Below the pieces are notes generated by a model. The model had not been told where the DNA came from. It was given only the letters and a program-made list of their open reading frames with translations, and did no database searches. Shown here piece by piece: positions 45,701-56,011 of a DNA stretch of 64,000 nucleotides (the stretch's first letter is position 1; each line of letters begins with the position of its first letter). The position numbers and the translations under genes are program-made. Source of the DNA: Pseudovibrio sp. Tun.PSC04-5.I4 (GTDB taxonomy: Bacteria > Pseudomonadota > Alphaproteobacteria > Rhizobiales > Stappiaceae); NCBI RefSeq assembly GCF_900104145.1, contig NZ_FNLB01000005.1:49012-113011 (forward strand). Reading direction: 5' to 3'.

Positions 45701-47760
45701 ACGGGAAGAGCGCTTACAAACAGAAGGTCGAAGACATCTTGTCCTCAATCGGCCTTGACGTTCAATACGACGACTTCATGGTTTCCAATATCGGGGGGAA
45801 TGGAGACGACAATATATTGATGATTACAACACCTGGAAACCAGTTCGGTAGTGAAAACTCAATCGCGATTGGTGGGAAAGGTGATGACAAAATCAAGCTT
45901 GGCAGCGGTCAAGATTATCATTCAGATTCTGGTGTAAATTCAGTATACTGGGGTAAAAATCAGGGCAATGACACCATTCTCATTGGAAATGGCTGGGACA
46001 AACATAAAGTTATACTTCCTGAGGTTGGCTTTGATGAATGTGAGTTTATTCTAAATGCAGATGGCGGTGGTTTCCGTCTGACCATAAAAATATCTGCAAC
46101 AGGAGAAACTCTGACGATCGTAAGCGACTCGCTTAACGTCGCCAAAATGAATTTTCTATTCGAATTCGACGCTAATTTCACAAAGAATATTGTTGATATC
46201 ATCGCCGAAAATAAAACGGTGACTGAAGGAGAAGACTTCTTAATTCAAGCGAAGAGCGAGGAGCTTGACGGTCTTGGAGGGGACGACCAGTTGGTTGGTT
46301 CTGATGAGAGTTCAACCTACAAGTTTGATCTTGGGTATGGTCATGACACTATATTCGACAGAGCGGCAGCAGGCGTCATAAATACGGTAAAGTTCGGCAC
46401 GAATGTAACCCTGGATGACCTTGAATTTAGCTATTTGAGAGCAGGAGTTCACAACGACCTTCAAATCAAGATCTCAGGTACGGATGACAGCCTGACAATC
46501 ATTCGTCAGATGAAGGGGCAATACCCTATTGTCGACAGGTTCGAATTTAGCAATGGCACAGTTCTGACGTATCTGGACATTGTAAACCTGCTCCATACTG
46601 AAGACGGTCAAATTGTCGGAACCGGCGGAAATGACACTTTTCACATGAACGCCACTGAGGATACGCTGTATCTGGGCGGAGATGGCGCGGATACCTACAA
46701 GTACTATGCGGGCGAAGCTACTCACTCAATTACTGAGGAGTTATATTCTGGCACTGTCGATCGCATTGTTTTCGACTCTCCACGGAGTCAAATAGAAGTA
46801 ACCCAAGATGATGATTATTACTATTTCAGCATCAAAGACACCTCTGGAAAGCTTGCAGTTCAAAAGCAATACTCCGGCATAGACTACTTCAGATTTTCAG
46901 ACAACGGAGCGGACTACAACCTCAAAGACCTTCTTCGAATGTTAGATACGACAGGCTTTGACAGTGGCGCTATTGTTGGCAGTGATGAGAGCGAAACGCT
47001 CAATGGTACCACTGGTGACGACATTATATTCGGGCTCCTAGGGAATGATAATATCTACGGCGGCGACGGCGATGATATTCTTTATGGCGGAGAAGGGACT
47101 GACACCCTTGACGGTGGAAGTGGTGATGACACCCTCATTGGAGATGGTGGCGTCAGTGATTTTGATGGCGGTGAGGGGAATGACCTGATTATTATTTCTG
47201 ACAAACGTCCATCCTTCTTCTACGATATTGGCGACGGAGATGATGTAATTCTCCAGGAACGCTGGGTTCAAACTTTCTCAGTTTCGGTACATCTTGGCGA
47301 CAACATTCTTCCGGAAGATCTTACATTTTCGTTCGTCGCGTTCGATAGTACTGCGTACAAAGGCAAGTACAGTTTTATTGATACGAACTGGGCTATGAAG
47401 ATTGAAGTTGCTGGTTCAGGGAGCATGACCTTTGCCCTTGATAGCTTTGATAGCTTCAGTGTATTTGCAGCTGTCAACTTTTCAAACGCCAGTGGCGCGG
47501 ATGAGATCTACTTCCGCGACATCATTGAGGAGTTGCGCAATTCGTCCGATGAAGATCAGGTCATCGTGGGTCATTCCGTAGTGATGAGATTTCTAGCGGT
47601 AAGGGTAACGATGTCCTGGCAGGGGGCGGAGGTTCCGATACATTCAAGTTCGACGCTGGGGATGGACACGACACTATTGACGTGTCAGTTAACGAAACTT
47701 ACGGCTTATCTGGTCGTGGAACCATCTCCTTCGGAGATGGTATTACCGCTTCGGATTTGA
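42796..47760 (+). CDS. Giant RTX calcium-binding secreted protein, 5' part
   Basis: 1654 codons from GTG 42796; native sequence ends near 47577, where a single missing base shifts the frame. Residues about 96-150 form a glycine-rich hydrophobic segment (GWGTAAGTAALVGGAAGF). About 200-480 hold many GGxGxDxxx nonapeptides (such as GGSGNDTIYG). About 577-670 has LDMDGDGVELISL and EF-hand-like DKNGNGVIDD and DSNNDGKIDKND loops as in FrpA/FrpC-like proteins. More RTX and beta regions follow. RTX repeats bind calcium and fold outside the cell. The ABC and HlyD genes downstream would secrete it. Confidence 0.88.
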   Translation: MTVTANPISNEEYEGLTTEDKKNAWTAVGLSLNAYWSKIDILLESAIQNATSEKVIGELVEMQKYASKAGAAFGVIFSAVDEFVLDQTDRSVEWSTIRVAVRALIGWGTAAGTAALVGGAAGFSVGGPFGAGVGIVSGIVASFVTDNAAVFILDSIENSFDLEFFAQEKIPEMYAIHAGYGHFVDVREGNTIHVNGGRKAPMVAAGSGNDTIHGSDQNSQEYGADNIDGGSGNDTIYGQRGNDVLYGGTGNDTIYGGDHDDEILGGNGTDTIYGGSGSDVIYGGEGDDVISGEGGSNYSDPTESDSDEIYGMVGDDKITVGVGDHLVFGGEGNDVLVGEESSGDFHGGAGDDKITVEGAESGQTHVFGDGGNDTIKVGKNVDQVDGGDGDDKIEVTDTDGNRMVITGGAGYDNIHGSSDGEDIYGNDDHDVLYGHEGKDNLYGGDSRDTLDGGDDTDIDRLMGGDGSDTYYAYSNDIIDDSDNSGKVFFNGILLNGGEIKKDSCDDDDEKNKSDDEDTIEGRKGEIYHRSNSGLTVEYNGQKLTIKSWRSNGDLGISFDPEGPEGGDSCDPSPDHYGSPLVLDMDGDGVELISLSDSVSFFDIDSDGIRERTGWVAADDALLALDKNGNGVIDDSNELFGYGETFSSGDDDTFSGPGGLNIRYGNGFDALAYYDSNNDGKIDKNDDIFSQLQIWQDANGDGVSDTEELKSLAEAGVTSLSLNSSPANEKNQENLVTDKGTYSGVNGEQELLDVWFKFNQYDIKYEAINNVGPAILALPNLSGGGRVRDLQTTCSEDPVLLELVERFANLSIDGVDQVSDLVDQILYRWAGTSVDLEPSSRGTHRGVFADARKISVIEAFADTEFRQHDSKSPLPKAGAVLTDQYAMIHRNMLARLMVQTDLGSELLPELQLRPPHFLILEAEVSSDVALQRLADNAPAGWAEKMAFYHAGLQLFDTVFLSFFDIKQLDNGKSAYKQKVEDILSSIGLDVQYDDFMVSNIGGNGDDNILMITTPGNQFGSENSIAIGGKGDDKIKLGSGQDYHSDSGVNSVYWGKNQGNDTILIGNGWDKHKVILPEVGFDECEFILNADGGGFRLTIKISATGETLTIVSDSLNVAKMNFLFEFDANFTKNIVDIIAENKTVTEGEDFLIQAKSEELDGLGGDDQLVGSDESSTYKFDLGYGHDTIFDRAAAGVINTVKFGTNVTLDDLEFSYLRAGVHNDLQIKISGTDDSLTIIRQMKGQYPIVDRFEFSNGTVLTYLDIVNLLHTEDGQIVGTGGNDTFHMNATEDTLYLGGDGADTYKYYAGEATHSITEELYSGTVDRIVFDSPRSQIEVTQDDDYYYFSIKDTSGKLAVQKQYSGIDYFRFSDNGADYNLKDLLRMLDTTGFDSGAIVGSDESETLNGTTGDDIIFGLLGNDNIYGGDGDDILYGGEGTDTLDGGSGDDTLIGDGGVSDFDGGEGNDLIIISDKRPSFFYDIGDGDDVILQERWVQTFSVSVHLGDNILPEDLTFSFVAFDSTAYKGKYSFIDTNWAMKIEVAGSGSMTFALDSFDSFSVFAAVNFSNASGADEIYFRDIIEELRNSSDEDQVIVGHSVVMRFLAVRVTMSWQGAEVPIHSSSTLGMDTTLLTCQLTKLTAYLVVEPSPSEMVLPLRI

Positions 47761-50231
47761 GTTTTTCTAGATCTGGCGAACAGTATCAAAACCTTACGAT
47801 CACCTATAGCGCGACTGACTCTGTAACTATTGTCAATCAATATGCGGTCATTGCAAACTTTGTCGGAGTTCAATCTGAGAGCTATGCCTCCACGATAAAA
47901 TTCTCGGATGGAACTAAGCTCGACTTAAGTGAGGTTGAGGCGGACTTAATGGTGTCGGGCTATGGCGATGATACACTTATCGGTTCTGGAGGTGCAGATA
48001 CCTTTGCAGCAAGTGCTGGCAATGATGTGCTGCAGGGCTTGCATGGCGATGATACCTATCACTTCAATAGTGGCGCTGGTGAAGATCTCATTCTCGAAAA
48101 CTCAGCAAACCTTCGTTACCAAACAAGTCATGTGGAATTTGGAGAGCTTCCTGTCGATACCTACAGGGAAATTGACAAGCTGGAGTTTGGTGCGGACATA
48201 TCTTTTGAGGATTTGGAATTTGAGGTTGTTGGTGAGAATAGCACCGACCTGAAAATTTACATTAAGAACAGCTCTGACAGTATCACTATTAAAGACCAGT
48301 TGAACCCTCAGGAAAATTGGGGCCGTCTATCTGAAGTGAACATCGACGCCATAAATGCCGATGAACTTGGCCCGAATGGTGAGATCTCAAAAGCTTACTG
48401 GATGAAAAATCTTGCAAGCAGCTTTGGTGTGGAAGCTCTCTTTTCCAGCGGGATTGAGCGATTTATCTTTGCTGATGGTACCGAGTACACCCGCCAAGAA
48501 TTTGCAACAAAAGTGGGATATACGGAACAAACTTCCGAGGGCTTCATTTTTACGGACGAAAACGGGGGTACTCTGGATGGCGGTGCCGGGGAGGACGTCC
48601 TTGAAGGGGGAACTGGAAACGATATCATCAAATTCGGAGAAGGCTATGACAACGATGTTGTTTCCGACGATGGAGGCTGGGACACCATCGAGTTTAATGG
48701 CGATGTATCCTTCGGTGAGATCGTTTTCTCGCGTTCGGGAGATGACGGCAACGATCTGCTCATAGAACTTGCCGGTGTTGCGCGCAACTCGATGCTTATC
48801 AAAGACCAGCTTGCAGATAACGGGAAAGAAGTTGAGCTATTTAAGTTAGCAAACGGAACTTATTTCACGAACAAAGACATCGAAACCATCCTTCTGTCTC
48901 AATCAATCACAGACACCGCTGACACTATTGTTGCGTTTAATGGAGATGACCATATTGAAGCCCGCAATGGCGATGATGAGATTGAAGCTCGCAGAGGTAA
49001 CGATACCGTTGATGGAGGAGCTGGCACCGATACCGTTATTCTAAAAGGAAAAAAGGCAGAATATACGGTTACCCAAGATGGCACCTACACGGTTGTTGAC
49101 GGACCGAGCGGAACAAAAAAACTTATCAATGTAGAAAAGCTTGTGTTCGTTGATAATGACGGCAACGAGGAAGTGTCAGTTCTTGTGGCAAACATCGCCC
49201 CAGAAGCGACGACAGCTCAGTTCACAAGTCTTGAAGACCATAATCTCGTTTTGTTTGTCAGTGACTTACTGAGTTACGTTAATGATCCAGATGGAGCAAA
49301 CCCCGAATTGGTGTCTGTCAGTAATGCAGTCAACGGTAGCGTTGTGATTGACGCGGGGGTTGTGAAGTTTGTGCCACTGCAAGATTTCTACGGAACAGCT
49401 CAGTTTGAGTATACGATCAGGGATGCAGGTGGACTTGAAGCAACCGGCTCTGTACAGCTCACAATCTCAGCTGTGAATGACCAACCGGTGGTGGCATCCG
49501 TGTTGGTCGATCAAAGTACTCCAGAATCTGTAGCGTGGAATTATACAGTACCTGCTGAAACATTCTCAGACATAGATGGGGATAGCCTGGTACTGGCAGC
49601 CTCTTTGGAGGATGGAACTCCATTGCCGACGTGGCTCACCTTTGATGCCGTTACACAAACACTCTTCGGCACACCACCGCAGGATTTTGTCGGAACTCTA
49701 GATATCCAAATAACGGCATCTGATGGAACGGCGGAAGTCTCTGATACCTTTGAGCTGACTGTCGCAGCGACCAATGATGCGCCTGTGGTCGCAGTAGCTC
49801 AACAGGACAAAAGTATTGCAGAAGACACTGAGTGGACATACACGATACCGACTGGTGCTTTCACAGATGAGAATGATGATACCCTGACGCTAACTGCAAC
49901 ATTGGCAGATGGATCAGACCTACCAGATTGGCTTCTCTTTTTGCAACCACTCAGACCTTCTCAGGTTTGCCGCCACAAGACTTCACCGGAACACTTGATA
50001 TTAAACTTACGGCGTCAGACGGGGCCTCTGAAGTCGCAGATATTTTCCAACTATCCATCACTGCAACCAACGATGCTCCGGCAGTTGCTGTTGCTCAGCA
50101 GGACCAGTCTGTTTCTGAAGACACCGCCTGGTCCTACACAATACCGGGTAGCACTTTCACCGATCCTGATGGAGATGTCCTGTCTTATAGTGCAATGCAA
50201 GCTGATGGCTCGGCCTTACCATTCTGGCTGA
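47682..50231 (+). CDS. Giant RTX protein, second segment (frameshifted continuation)
   Basis: Native reading in this frame begins upstream of the GTG at 47682, at SDEISSGKGNDVLAGGGG near 47580, and runs to about 49945. It contains further RTX repeats (GGAGEDVLEGGTGNDIIK) and, from about 49180, cadherin-like/dystroglycan-type Ig repeats (APVVAVAQQDKSIAEDTEWT, FDAVTQTLFGTPPQDF). The last about 95 codons after 49945 are out of frame and not native. It continues the gene at 42796. Confidence 0.8.
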   Translation: MSVNETYGLSGRGTISFGDGITASDLSFSRSGEQYQNLTITYSATDSVTIVNQYAVIANFVGVQSESYASTIKFSDGTKLDLSEVEADLMVSGYGDDTLIGSGGADTFAASAGNDVLQGLHGDDTYHFNSGAGEDLILENSANLRYQTSHVEFGELPVDTYREIDKLEFGADISFEDLEFEVVGENSTDLKIYIKNSSDSITIKDQLNPQENWGRLSEVNIDAINADELGPNGEISKAYWMKNLASSFGVEALFSSGIERFIFADGTEYTRQEFATKVGYTEQTSEGFIFTDENGGTLDGGAGEDVLEGGTGNDIIKFGEGYDNDVVSDDGGWDTIEFNGDVSFGEIVFSRSGDDGNDLLIELAGVARNSMLIKDQLADNGKEVELFKLANGTYFTNKDIETILLSQSITDTADTIVAFNGDDHIEARNGDDEIEARRGNDTVDGGAGTDTVILKGKKAEYTVTQDGTYTVVDGPSGTKKLINVEKLVFVDNDGNEEVSVLVANIAPEATTAQFTSLEDHNLVLFVSDLLSYVNDPDGANPELVSVSNAVNGSVVIDAGVVKFVPLQDFYGTAQFEYTIRDAGGLEATGSVQLTISAVNDQPVVASVLVDQSTPESVAWNYTVPAETFSDIDGDSLVLAASLEDGTPLPTWLTFDAVTQTLFGTPPQDFVGTLDIQITASDGTAEVSDTFELTVAATNDAPVVAVAQQDKSIAEDTEWTYTIPTGAFTDENDDTLTLTATLADGSDLPDWLLFLQPLRPSQVCRHKTSPEHLILNLRRQTGPLKSQIFSNYPSLQPTMLRQLLLLSRTSLFLKTPPGPTQYRVALSPILMEMSCLIVQCKLMARPYHSG

Positions 50232-50935
50232 GCTTTGATGCTAGCACCCAGACTTTCTCCGGTACGCCGCCGCAGGACTTCAACGGCGCACTTACCCTCA
50301 AGGTCACCGCATCTGATGGCGCGATAACTGTCTCCGACGAGTTCGTGCTCACAGTAACAGCCACCAACGATGCGCCAGTTGTGACAGTCGCTCAGGCAGA
50401 CCAGTCTGTTGCTGAAAATACGACTTGGACCTATACGGTTTCGACTGGAACTTTTAGCGATGTGGACGGGGATTCTTTGACCATGTCTGCCTCTCTAGCC
50501 AATGGATCGGCGCTCCCAGCGTGGATCAGCTTTGATGCCAGCACCCAGACGTTCTCTGGTACACCGCCGCAGGACTTCAACGGCGCGCTTGCCCTCAAGG
50601 TCACAGCATCTGATGGCTCGGTAACTGCCTCTGATGAGTTTGCACTCACGGTGATAGCCGCTCAATCACTAGCGACAGCGGGTGATGACATCCTGACCGG
50701 AACTACCAATGTTGATGTTATTTCTGGCCTTGGTGGTGCAGATCAAATCAATGGCGGTGCCGGTGATGATTATCTTTACGGAGATGAAGGAGACGACACG
50801 ATTTATGGAGATGCTGGGGCTGATACTCTATCGGTGGTGAAGGCAATGATACGCTCTATGTTGATGCTGATGACATCTCTTATTCTGGTGGTGCAGGTAC
50901 TGACACGATCATCTTTACTCAATCCAGTGATGTAA
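49928..50935 (+). CDS. Giant RTX protein, third segment (frameshifted continuation)
   Basis: Native from about 49945 to 50828. Two more full cadherin-like repeats (each about 95-100 residues, with FDASTQTFSGTPPQDFNGAL) are followed by RTX nonapeptides (GGAGDDYLYGDEGDDTIYGD). The repeats at 50220-50340 and 50520-50640 are nearly identical at DNA level. A missing base near 50828 ends the frame; the coding sense continues in the next frame (50830-51064). Confidence 0.78.
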   Translation: MASLFATTQTFSGLPPQDFTGTLDIKLTASDGASEVADIFQLSITATNDAPAVAVAQQDQSVSEDTAWSYTIPGSTFTDPDGDVLSYSAMQADGSALPFWLSFDASTQTFSGTPPQDFNGALTLKVTASDGAITVSDEFVLTVTATNDAPVVTVAQADQSVAENTTWTYTVSTGTFSDVDGDSLTMSASLANGSALPAWISFDASTQTFSGTPPQDFNGALALKVTASDGSVTASDEFALTVIAAQSLATAGDDILTGTTNVDVISGLGGADQINGGAGDDYLYGDEGDDTIYGDAGADTLSVVKAMIRSMLMLMTSLILVVQVLTRSSLLNPVM

Positions 50936-51103
50936 GCTATGCCGTGGCTCAAAACGGTTTTGAGAATGCGACTGGGGGTGCCGGGAATGATACTTTCTGG
51001 GGTAGTAGTGCAACGGACAATATCCTTATCGGAGGTGCAGGAGATGATGGTCTCCATGGTTATGTGGTAATGATACCTTAATCGGTGGCGCGGAGCAGAT
51101 TAC

Positions 51104-51646
51104 ATGATTGGTGGCGAAGGCGATGACATCGTTCATGTGGACCAAGATGACACTTGGTATTCAGGCGGTGTGGGAACTGACACCATAAAGTATGTGGGAA
51201 CTGGCGATTTTGAGTACTCACTCGATCAAGGGCACTTCGAAGTTGTCTTCTCCGGCGCTGGGAACGATGCCCTTTGGGGTGGGGATGCCGACGAAGAATT
51301 CCACGGCGGTGCAGGGAACGATGAACTCCATGGTGGGGCAGGGAATAACACCTTTTACGGAGATAGCGGCAACGATTACATCGTCAGCGGAGTAGGTGAC
51401 GATACTATCCGGATAGAAGGAAGTGTCTTTGGTCATGATTCCGTTGATGATTTCACAGCAGGCGCTGGATCGAAAGATAAATTTATCTTAGACAGCGATG
51501 TGTTCGCTGATTTTGCCGATGTCATGAGCAAGGCAGAGGATTGGGGCGGTAGCACCACCTATATCACCCTCGATGATGACAATTCCATCACGCTGTACGG
51601 CGTACAGAAATCCGATCTTCATGTTGATGACTTCCAGTTTGTTTGA
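51104..51646 (+). CDS. Giant RTX protein, C-terminal segment with type I secretion signal
   Basis: 180 codons. RTX repeats (GGAGNDELHGGAGNNTFYGD) are followed by a C-terminal domain ITLDDDNSITLYGVQKSDL ending DDFQFV, the pattern recognised by type I secretion ABC transporters. Two single-base deletions (near 51064 and 51092) separate it from the preceding segment. The ABC transporter ATG lies 8 bp after the stop. Confidence 0.8.
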   Translation: MIGGEGDDIVHVDQDDTWYSGGVGTDTIKYVGTGDFEYSLDQGHFEVVFSGAGNDALWGGDADEEFHGGAGNDELHGGAGNNTFYGDSGNDYIVSGVGDDTIRIEGSVFGHDSVDDFTAGAGSKDKFILDSDVFADFADVMSKAEDWGGSTTYITLDDDNSITLYGVQKSDLHVDDFQFV

Positions 51647-51654
51647 GTAATTAC

Positions 51655-53398
51655 ATGACATCCATTTCTAATAATACACCTCGGCGGCCATTGGTCGCCG
51701 AGGCTTTTGCTGCGTCCCGGTCCGGGTATGCAGGTGTCGGGGTCTTGAGTCTGGTCATCAACCTGTTGATGCTGACCGGCCCAATGTTCATGCTGCAGAT
51801 CTATGACCGGGTGTTGGCGAGCCACAGTGTGCCGACGCTGGTGATCATCGCCAGTTTTGCCGGTATCCTGTACCTGTTCTTTGCTTTGCTTGAAGGCATC
51901 CGCGCCCGTGGGCTTTCGCGTATCTCGCAGGAGATCGACGCACGGCTGTCGCGCACCGCGTTCCTTGCCAATCTGCGCGTGCCGTTGCGCATGGGCAATG
52001 CAGGCAAGAACGTGGACCCAATCCGCGATCTGGAGACTATGCGCCAGTTCTGGGGTGGTCAGGGTCCAGCTGCGCTCTTTGATATTCCGTGGATGCCGAT
52101 CTATCTGGGTCTGGTGTTTGTGCTTCATTTCTGGCTAGGCATGCTGGCTTTGGGCGGAGCTGTGATTATCCTCGCTCTTGTGCTGGCCAATGAGTTTATG
52201 AGCCGTGCACCAGCACGCGAGCTGTCGATGCAAAATGCGCAGCGCAGCAACACCCGCTCCGGTGCCCGCCGTAATGCAGAAGTTGTACGCGCTCTTGGCA
52301 TGAGCTCCACGATGACCGCCAAGTGGGATGAGAGCAACGCCAAGTTCTATGATGCACAAACCAAGGCTGGCGATCGTGCTTCTTGTTTGCAACAGCCATC
52401 AAAGCCTTCCGTTTCATACTTGGCTCTGCGGTTCTGGCTGTGGGTGCATGGCTGGCGATCCGCCAGGAAGTCTCTCCGGGCGTTATGATTGCAGCCTCCA
52501 TCATCACCTCGCGAGCTTTGTCCCCGGTGGAGCAGGCTGTCGGTCAGTGGCGTATCTTTATCGCAGCCCGCCAATCTCGTGCCCGTCTTGAGAAAGCACT
52601 GGAAGGTCTGAACGAGACAGCACTGAAACGGAATTGCCCCTGCCAACCAAGACCCTGAATGTGCAGCAGATTGCAACAGCCCCTCCGGGAGCCCGCGCGG
52701 TGACGTTGACAGGCGTTAACTTTGCGCTCAACGCTGGCGATGGTTTGGGTATCATCGGGCCATCCGGATCAGGTAAAACCAGTCTGGTCCGTGCCCTTGT
52801 TGGCGTCTGGCCAATCCTACGCGGATCTATGCGTTCTGGATGGCGCAGAGCCTAACCAGTGGTCCGAGGATCGCCTCGGCACAACTGTTGGTTATCTGCC
52901 GCAAGATGTTGAATTGTTTGACGGCACCAATGCGGAAAACATCTCCCGTTTTGCACCAGAGCGCAGTGACGACAAGGTATTGGAAGCCGCACAGCTTGCC
53001 GATGTACATCAGCTGGTGACCAGCCTGCCAAATGGCTATGACACACAGTCGGTGAAGGCGGTACGCTGCTTTCTGCCGGACAGCGCCAACGTATTGGCCT
53101 CGCCCGTGCACTTTACAACAGCCCGTTCCTGATCGTGCTGGATGAACCAAACTCCAATCTGGATTCAGAAGGGGAAGCAGCGCTCACCAGTGCTATCAAA
53201 CTGATGCGCGAAACCGGTAGTATCGTGATTGTGGTCGCCCACCGTCCAAGTGCCATATCTGCGGTGGATCTGTTGCTTGTGGTCAAGGATGGTCAACAAG
53301 CCGCCTTTGGCCCGAAAGAAGAAGTCTTGCCCAAGATCAGTGCGCCAGCTGCCGCTACTGCCAAATCCGGACCGTTAAGCGTGGTGCCACATGTCTGA
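51655..53398 (+). pseudogene. Type I secretion ABC transporter (PrtD/LapB-like), frameshifted
   Basis: ATG 51655. Membrane domain: VLSLVINLLMLTGPMFMLQI and several further helices. ATPase domain: GPSGSGKTSLVRAL (Walker A, about 52758-52799), LSAGQRQRIGLARALY signature readable when one base is restored near 53048, and IVLDEPNSNLDSEG (Walker B). Frames switch near 52378, 52630, 52840 and 53048; at three of these one base appears to be missing and at one an extra T is present. Full length would be about 581 aa, normal for PrtD. It pairs with the RTX substrate upstream and the HlyD adaptor downstream. Confidence 0.82.
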
Positions 53399-54699
53399 GC
53401 AACAACACTTTCCAGCATTCAAAAGTCACGCCGTAAACATATGGGCTGGGGCATTGGCCTTGTGGGTGTTTTGGTGGTTGGCCTTGGAGGCTGGGCCTCT
53501 GTTGCGCAAATTAACAGCGCGATTATCACCTCCGGCTCCATCGTGGTCGAAGGGCAGGCAAAAAAGGTTCAGCATCAGGAAGGCGGCATCATCGGTGAGA
53601 TCCTCGTTAAGGATGGCGATAGGGTCAAAGCTGGCGATGTCCTATTCCGTCTGGATGAGACGGTGGTCAAAGCCAATCTGTCAATCACCCGCAAACGGCT
53701 TTACCAGATGCAGGCGCAGGAAGCGCGGCTATCTGCTGAATGGCGCAGTAAACTCAAAGTCACCTTCCCGAACAAGCTTACGATCCTTGCTAAAACTGAT
53801 GCCATCACATCTGCCACCCTTGAAGGAGAGCAGGCTCTGTTTGCCGCCCGCCAAGGTATCAAAGGGCGCAAGATGCAGCTTGGCGAACAGGTTTCTCAGC
53901 TGGAGCAGCAGATTGTCGGGCTAACGGTGCAGCGCGACGCGAAGGCGGAAAGCATTGATCTGGTTACCCAACAGCTCTCGGACTTCTCCATCCTACTGGA
54001 AAAGCGCTTGATCAACGCCTCGCAAGTCACGGCCATCAAACGTGAACGAGCTGAGCTTGTGGGACAGCGCGGTGGGTTAATCTCGCAGGTTGCCCAGACC
54101 AAGGAAGCCATTAGCGAGAAGCGCATTCAGGTTCTACAGTTGGATGAAGAGTTCCTCGAAAAGGTACTCTCTGATCTTCAGGAGATACGCGCTCAGATTG
54201 CCGAGCTAGAAGAACAAGAAATCACCGCAGAAGATAGACTGAAGCGCATTGATATCCGCAGCCCGCAATCGGGCTATGTGCATCAACTTAACGTGCATAC
54301 GGTTGGCGGCGTAATTGCACCCGGTGACATTCTCATGCTGGTGGTGCCAGAAAACGGCAAACTCATCGTGGAAACCCGAGTGGTTCCAACCGATGTGGAT
54401 CAATTGTTGCCGGGGCAAAGCGCCTATGTGCGCCTTGCTGCCTTTGACCAGCGCACCACACCGGAACTGGGAGCGATAGTTCTTAACATCGCGCCAGACC
54501 TGACACGCGATCAGTCACTGGCGAACAGTTCTATCTGGCCCGGTTGAGGATCCTGGAAAGCGAACTACCAAAGCTTGGCGGACAGACCCTCGTCCCCGGT
54601 ATGCCAGTCGAAGGCTTCATCCAAACCGAGAACGCACAGTCCTCTCCTACTTCATCAAACCCCCGCGATCAGATCGCTCATGCTCTCAAAGAGAAGTAG
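53391..54699 (+). pseudogene. HlyD/PrtE-type membrane-fusion protein, frameshifted
   Basis: ATG 53391 overlaps the ABC stop. The N-terminus MSEQQHFPAFKSHAV continues, after one lost A near 53432, into HMGWGIGLVGVLVVGLGG (membrane helix). A lipoyl-like segment (GIIGEILVKDGDRVKAGDVL), long coiled coil (about 53660-54240) and beta-barrel (IDIRSPQSGYVHQLNVHTVG) follow. Another base is missing near 54516, after which the frame ends DQIAHALKEK. It bridges the ABC transporter to an outer-membrane TolC, which is not in the window. Confidence 0.82.
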
Positions 54700-54853
54700 G
54701 GATTTGGTGTGTCGTAGGCTTTGCAGATTGTCGGGTCACCCATTTGTCAGGGAGTGTGACCAATGCGACTGCCCATAAGCGTCCGTAAGAGGGCCGGTAT
54801 GCGTACGCCTTTACCTCGTTGTTTCACGTCGCTCTGTTTGGCAGAATCCGCGG

Positions 54854-54870
54854 ATTTGATATTATCAAAT
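54854..54870. promoter_or_regulatory. 17-base palindrome upstream of a resolvase gene
   Basis: ATTTGATATTATCAAAT is a perfect palindrome around one base, 52 bp before the resolvase start. It may be part of a res subsite or an operator. No other feature is seen between 54700 and 54922. Confidence 0.35.
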
Positions 54871-54922
54871 AGATAGTACGAAATAATTTGCAGTGAAGGG
54901 GTGACTAACGTACATTTTGGCT

Positions 54923-55582
54923 ATGAAAAACATCTTGATTGGCTACGCCCGCTGCTCGACCGACAAGCAGGACCTTGAAATCCAAAAATCGTCGCTCGCG
55001 GATCTTGGCGTTGATGCCAGCCGAATTTATAGCGATCACGGATTAACCGGCACCAACCGCACCCGACCGGGGCTCGATCAGCATTGGCAGCCGTGCGCGA
55101 GGGGGACACTTTGGTTGTTGCTAACTGGATCGGCTTGCCAGATCTGTACCAGACGCCAGATGGATTGCCGAACAGCTCACAGAGCGCGGCGTGAAGCTGC
55201 AGCTGGGCGCCAGCGTTTATGATCCGGTTGATCCTATGGGGAAGATGTTCTTCAACATTCTTGCCACTTTTGCCGAGTTTGAAGCCGACCTCATTAGACT
55301 ACGAACCCGCGAAGGCATGAAGCGGCAAGAGCGCTAGGTAAACTGCGCGGCAAGAAACCCAAACTCTCGGAGCTGCAACATAAAGAGCTACGCCGGATGT
55401 ACGATACCGGCGAGTACTCCATTTCCGATCTAGCGGAAATGTTTACCGTCTCCCGACCGACAGTGTACCGCACATTGGCGAGAACCAAGTCTCTTGAAAG
55501 CTCTGAAGCAAGAAAATTGGTCTACGCTGAAAATCTTTGCATCAGCACCAAAACGCCACAAGCTTGGATGCTGAGAGACTGA
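54923..55582 (+). pseudogene. Serine resolvase (Tn3/Hin type), frameshifted
   Basis: ATG 54923 gives IGYARCSTDKQDLEIQKSSL (catalytic Ser). After restoring single bases near 55082, 55123 and 55320 it continues as VVAKLDRLARSVPDARWIAE, FFNILATFAEFEADLIRLRT and LRGKKPKLSELQHKELRRMY with the C-terminal helix-turn-helix SISDLAEMFTVSRPTVYRTL. All three changes are single-base deletions. The intact product would be about 220 aa. Confidence 0.8.
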
Positions 55583-56011
55583 ATTTGACCGAATATGGAA
55601 AATCTCGAAGTGATGATCAATGGGCTGACTTGGTGGGCCATATGTATGGACCGCCTGCATTTTGCAAGAGAGTTTTAACTTGGAACCTTGAAGTCGCTAC
55701 TATGTATCCGACCTGTTTATCGGCGCGCGGCCGTGGCCTTGATGGTAATACGCACGTACCTACAGTTAATTAGCGGACAGGTTACTTAGAACCATTATGG
55801 CCCTCTGACTTTGGGTGCGTTCTTTCTTCCGTTCCATGCTTATGCTCTGTCGCGAACTTTTAAGGAGGTTCTGGTTAGATCGCCTCCATGTTGGGTCCGT
55901 CAGCATAAAGGTACGCGGGGTCCCGCAGGATTTAAAATTTGTACTTCCTCGTATTTTTGTCTGGGTGAACTCGCATAGTTTTTCGATTGCCAGTACGGAG
56001 TTTTTCTCTGT
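55583..56011. other. Region without a convincing gene
   Basis: About 430 bp between the resolvase and the end of the helicase gene. Frames are short and poorly composed. No repeats, RNA gene or terminator were recognised. Confidence 0.45.
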
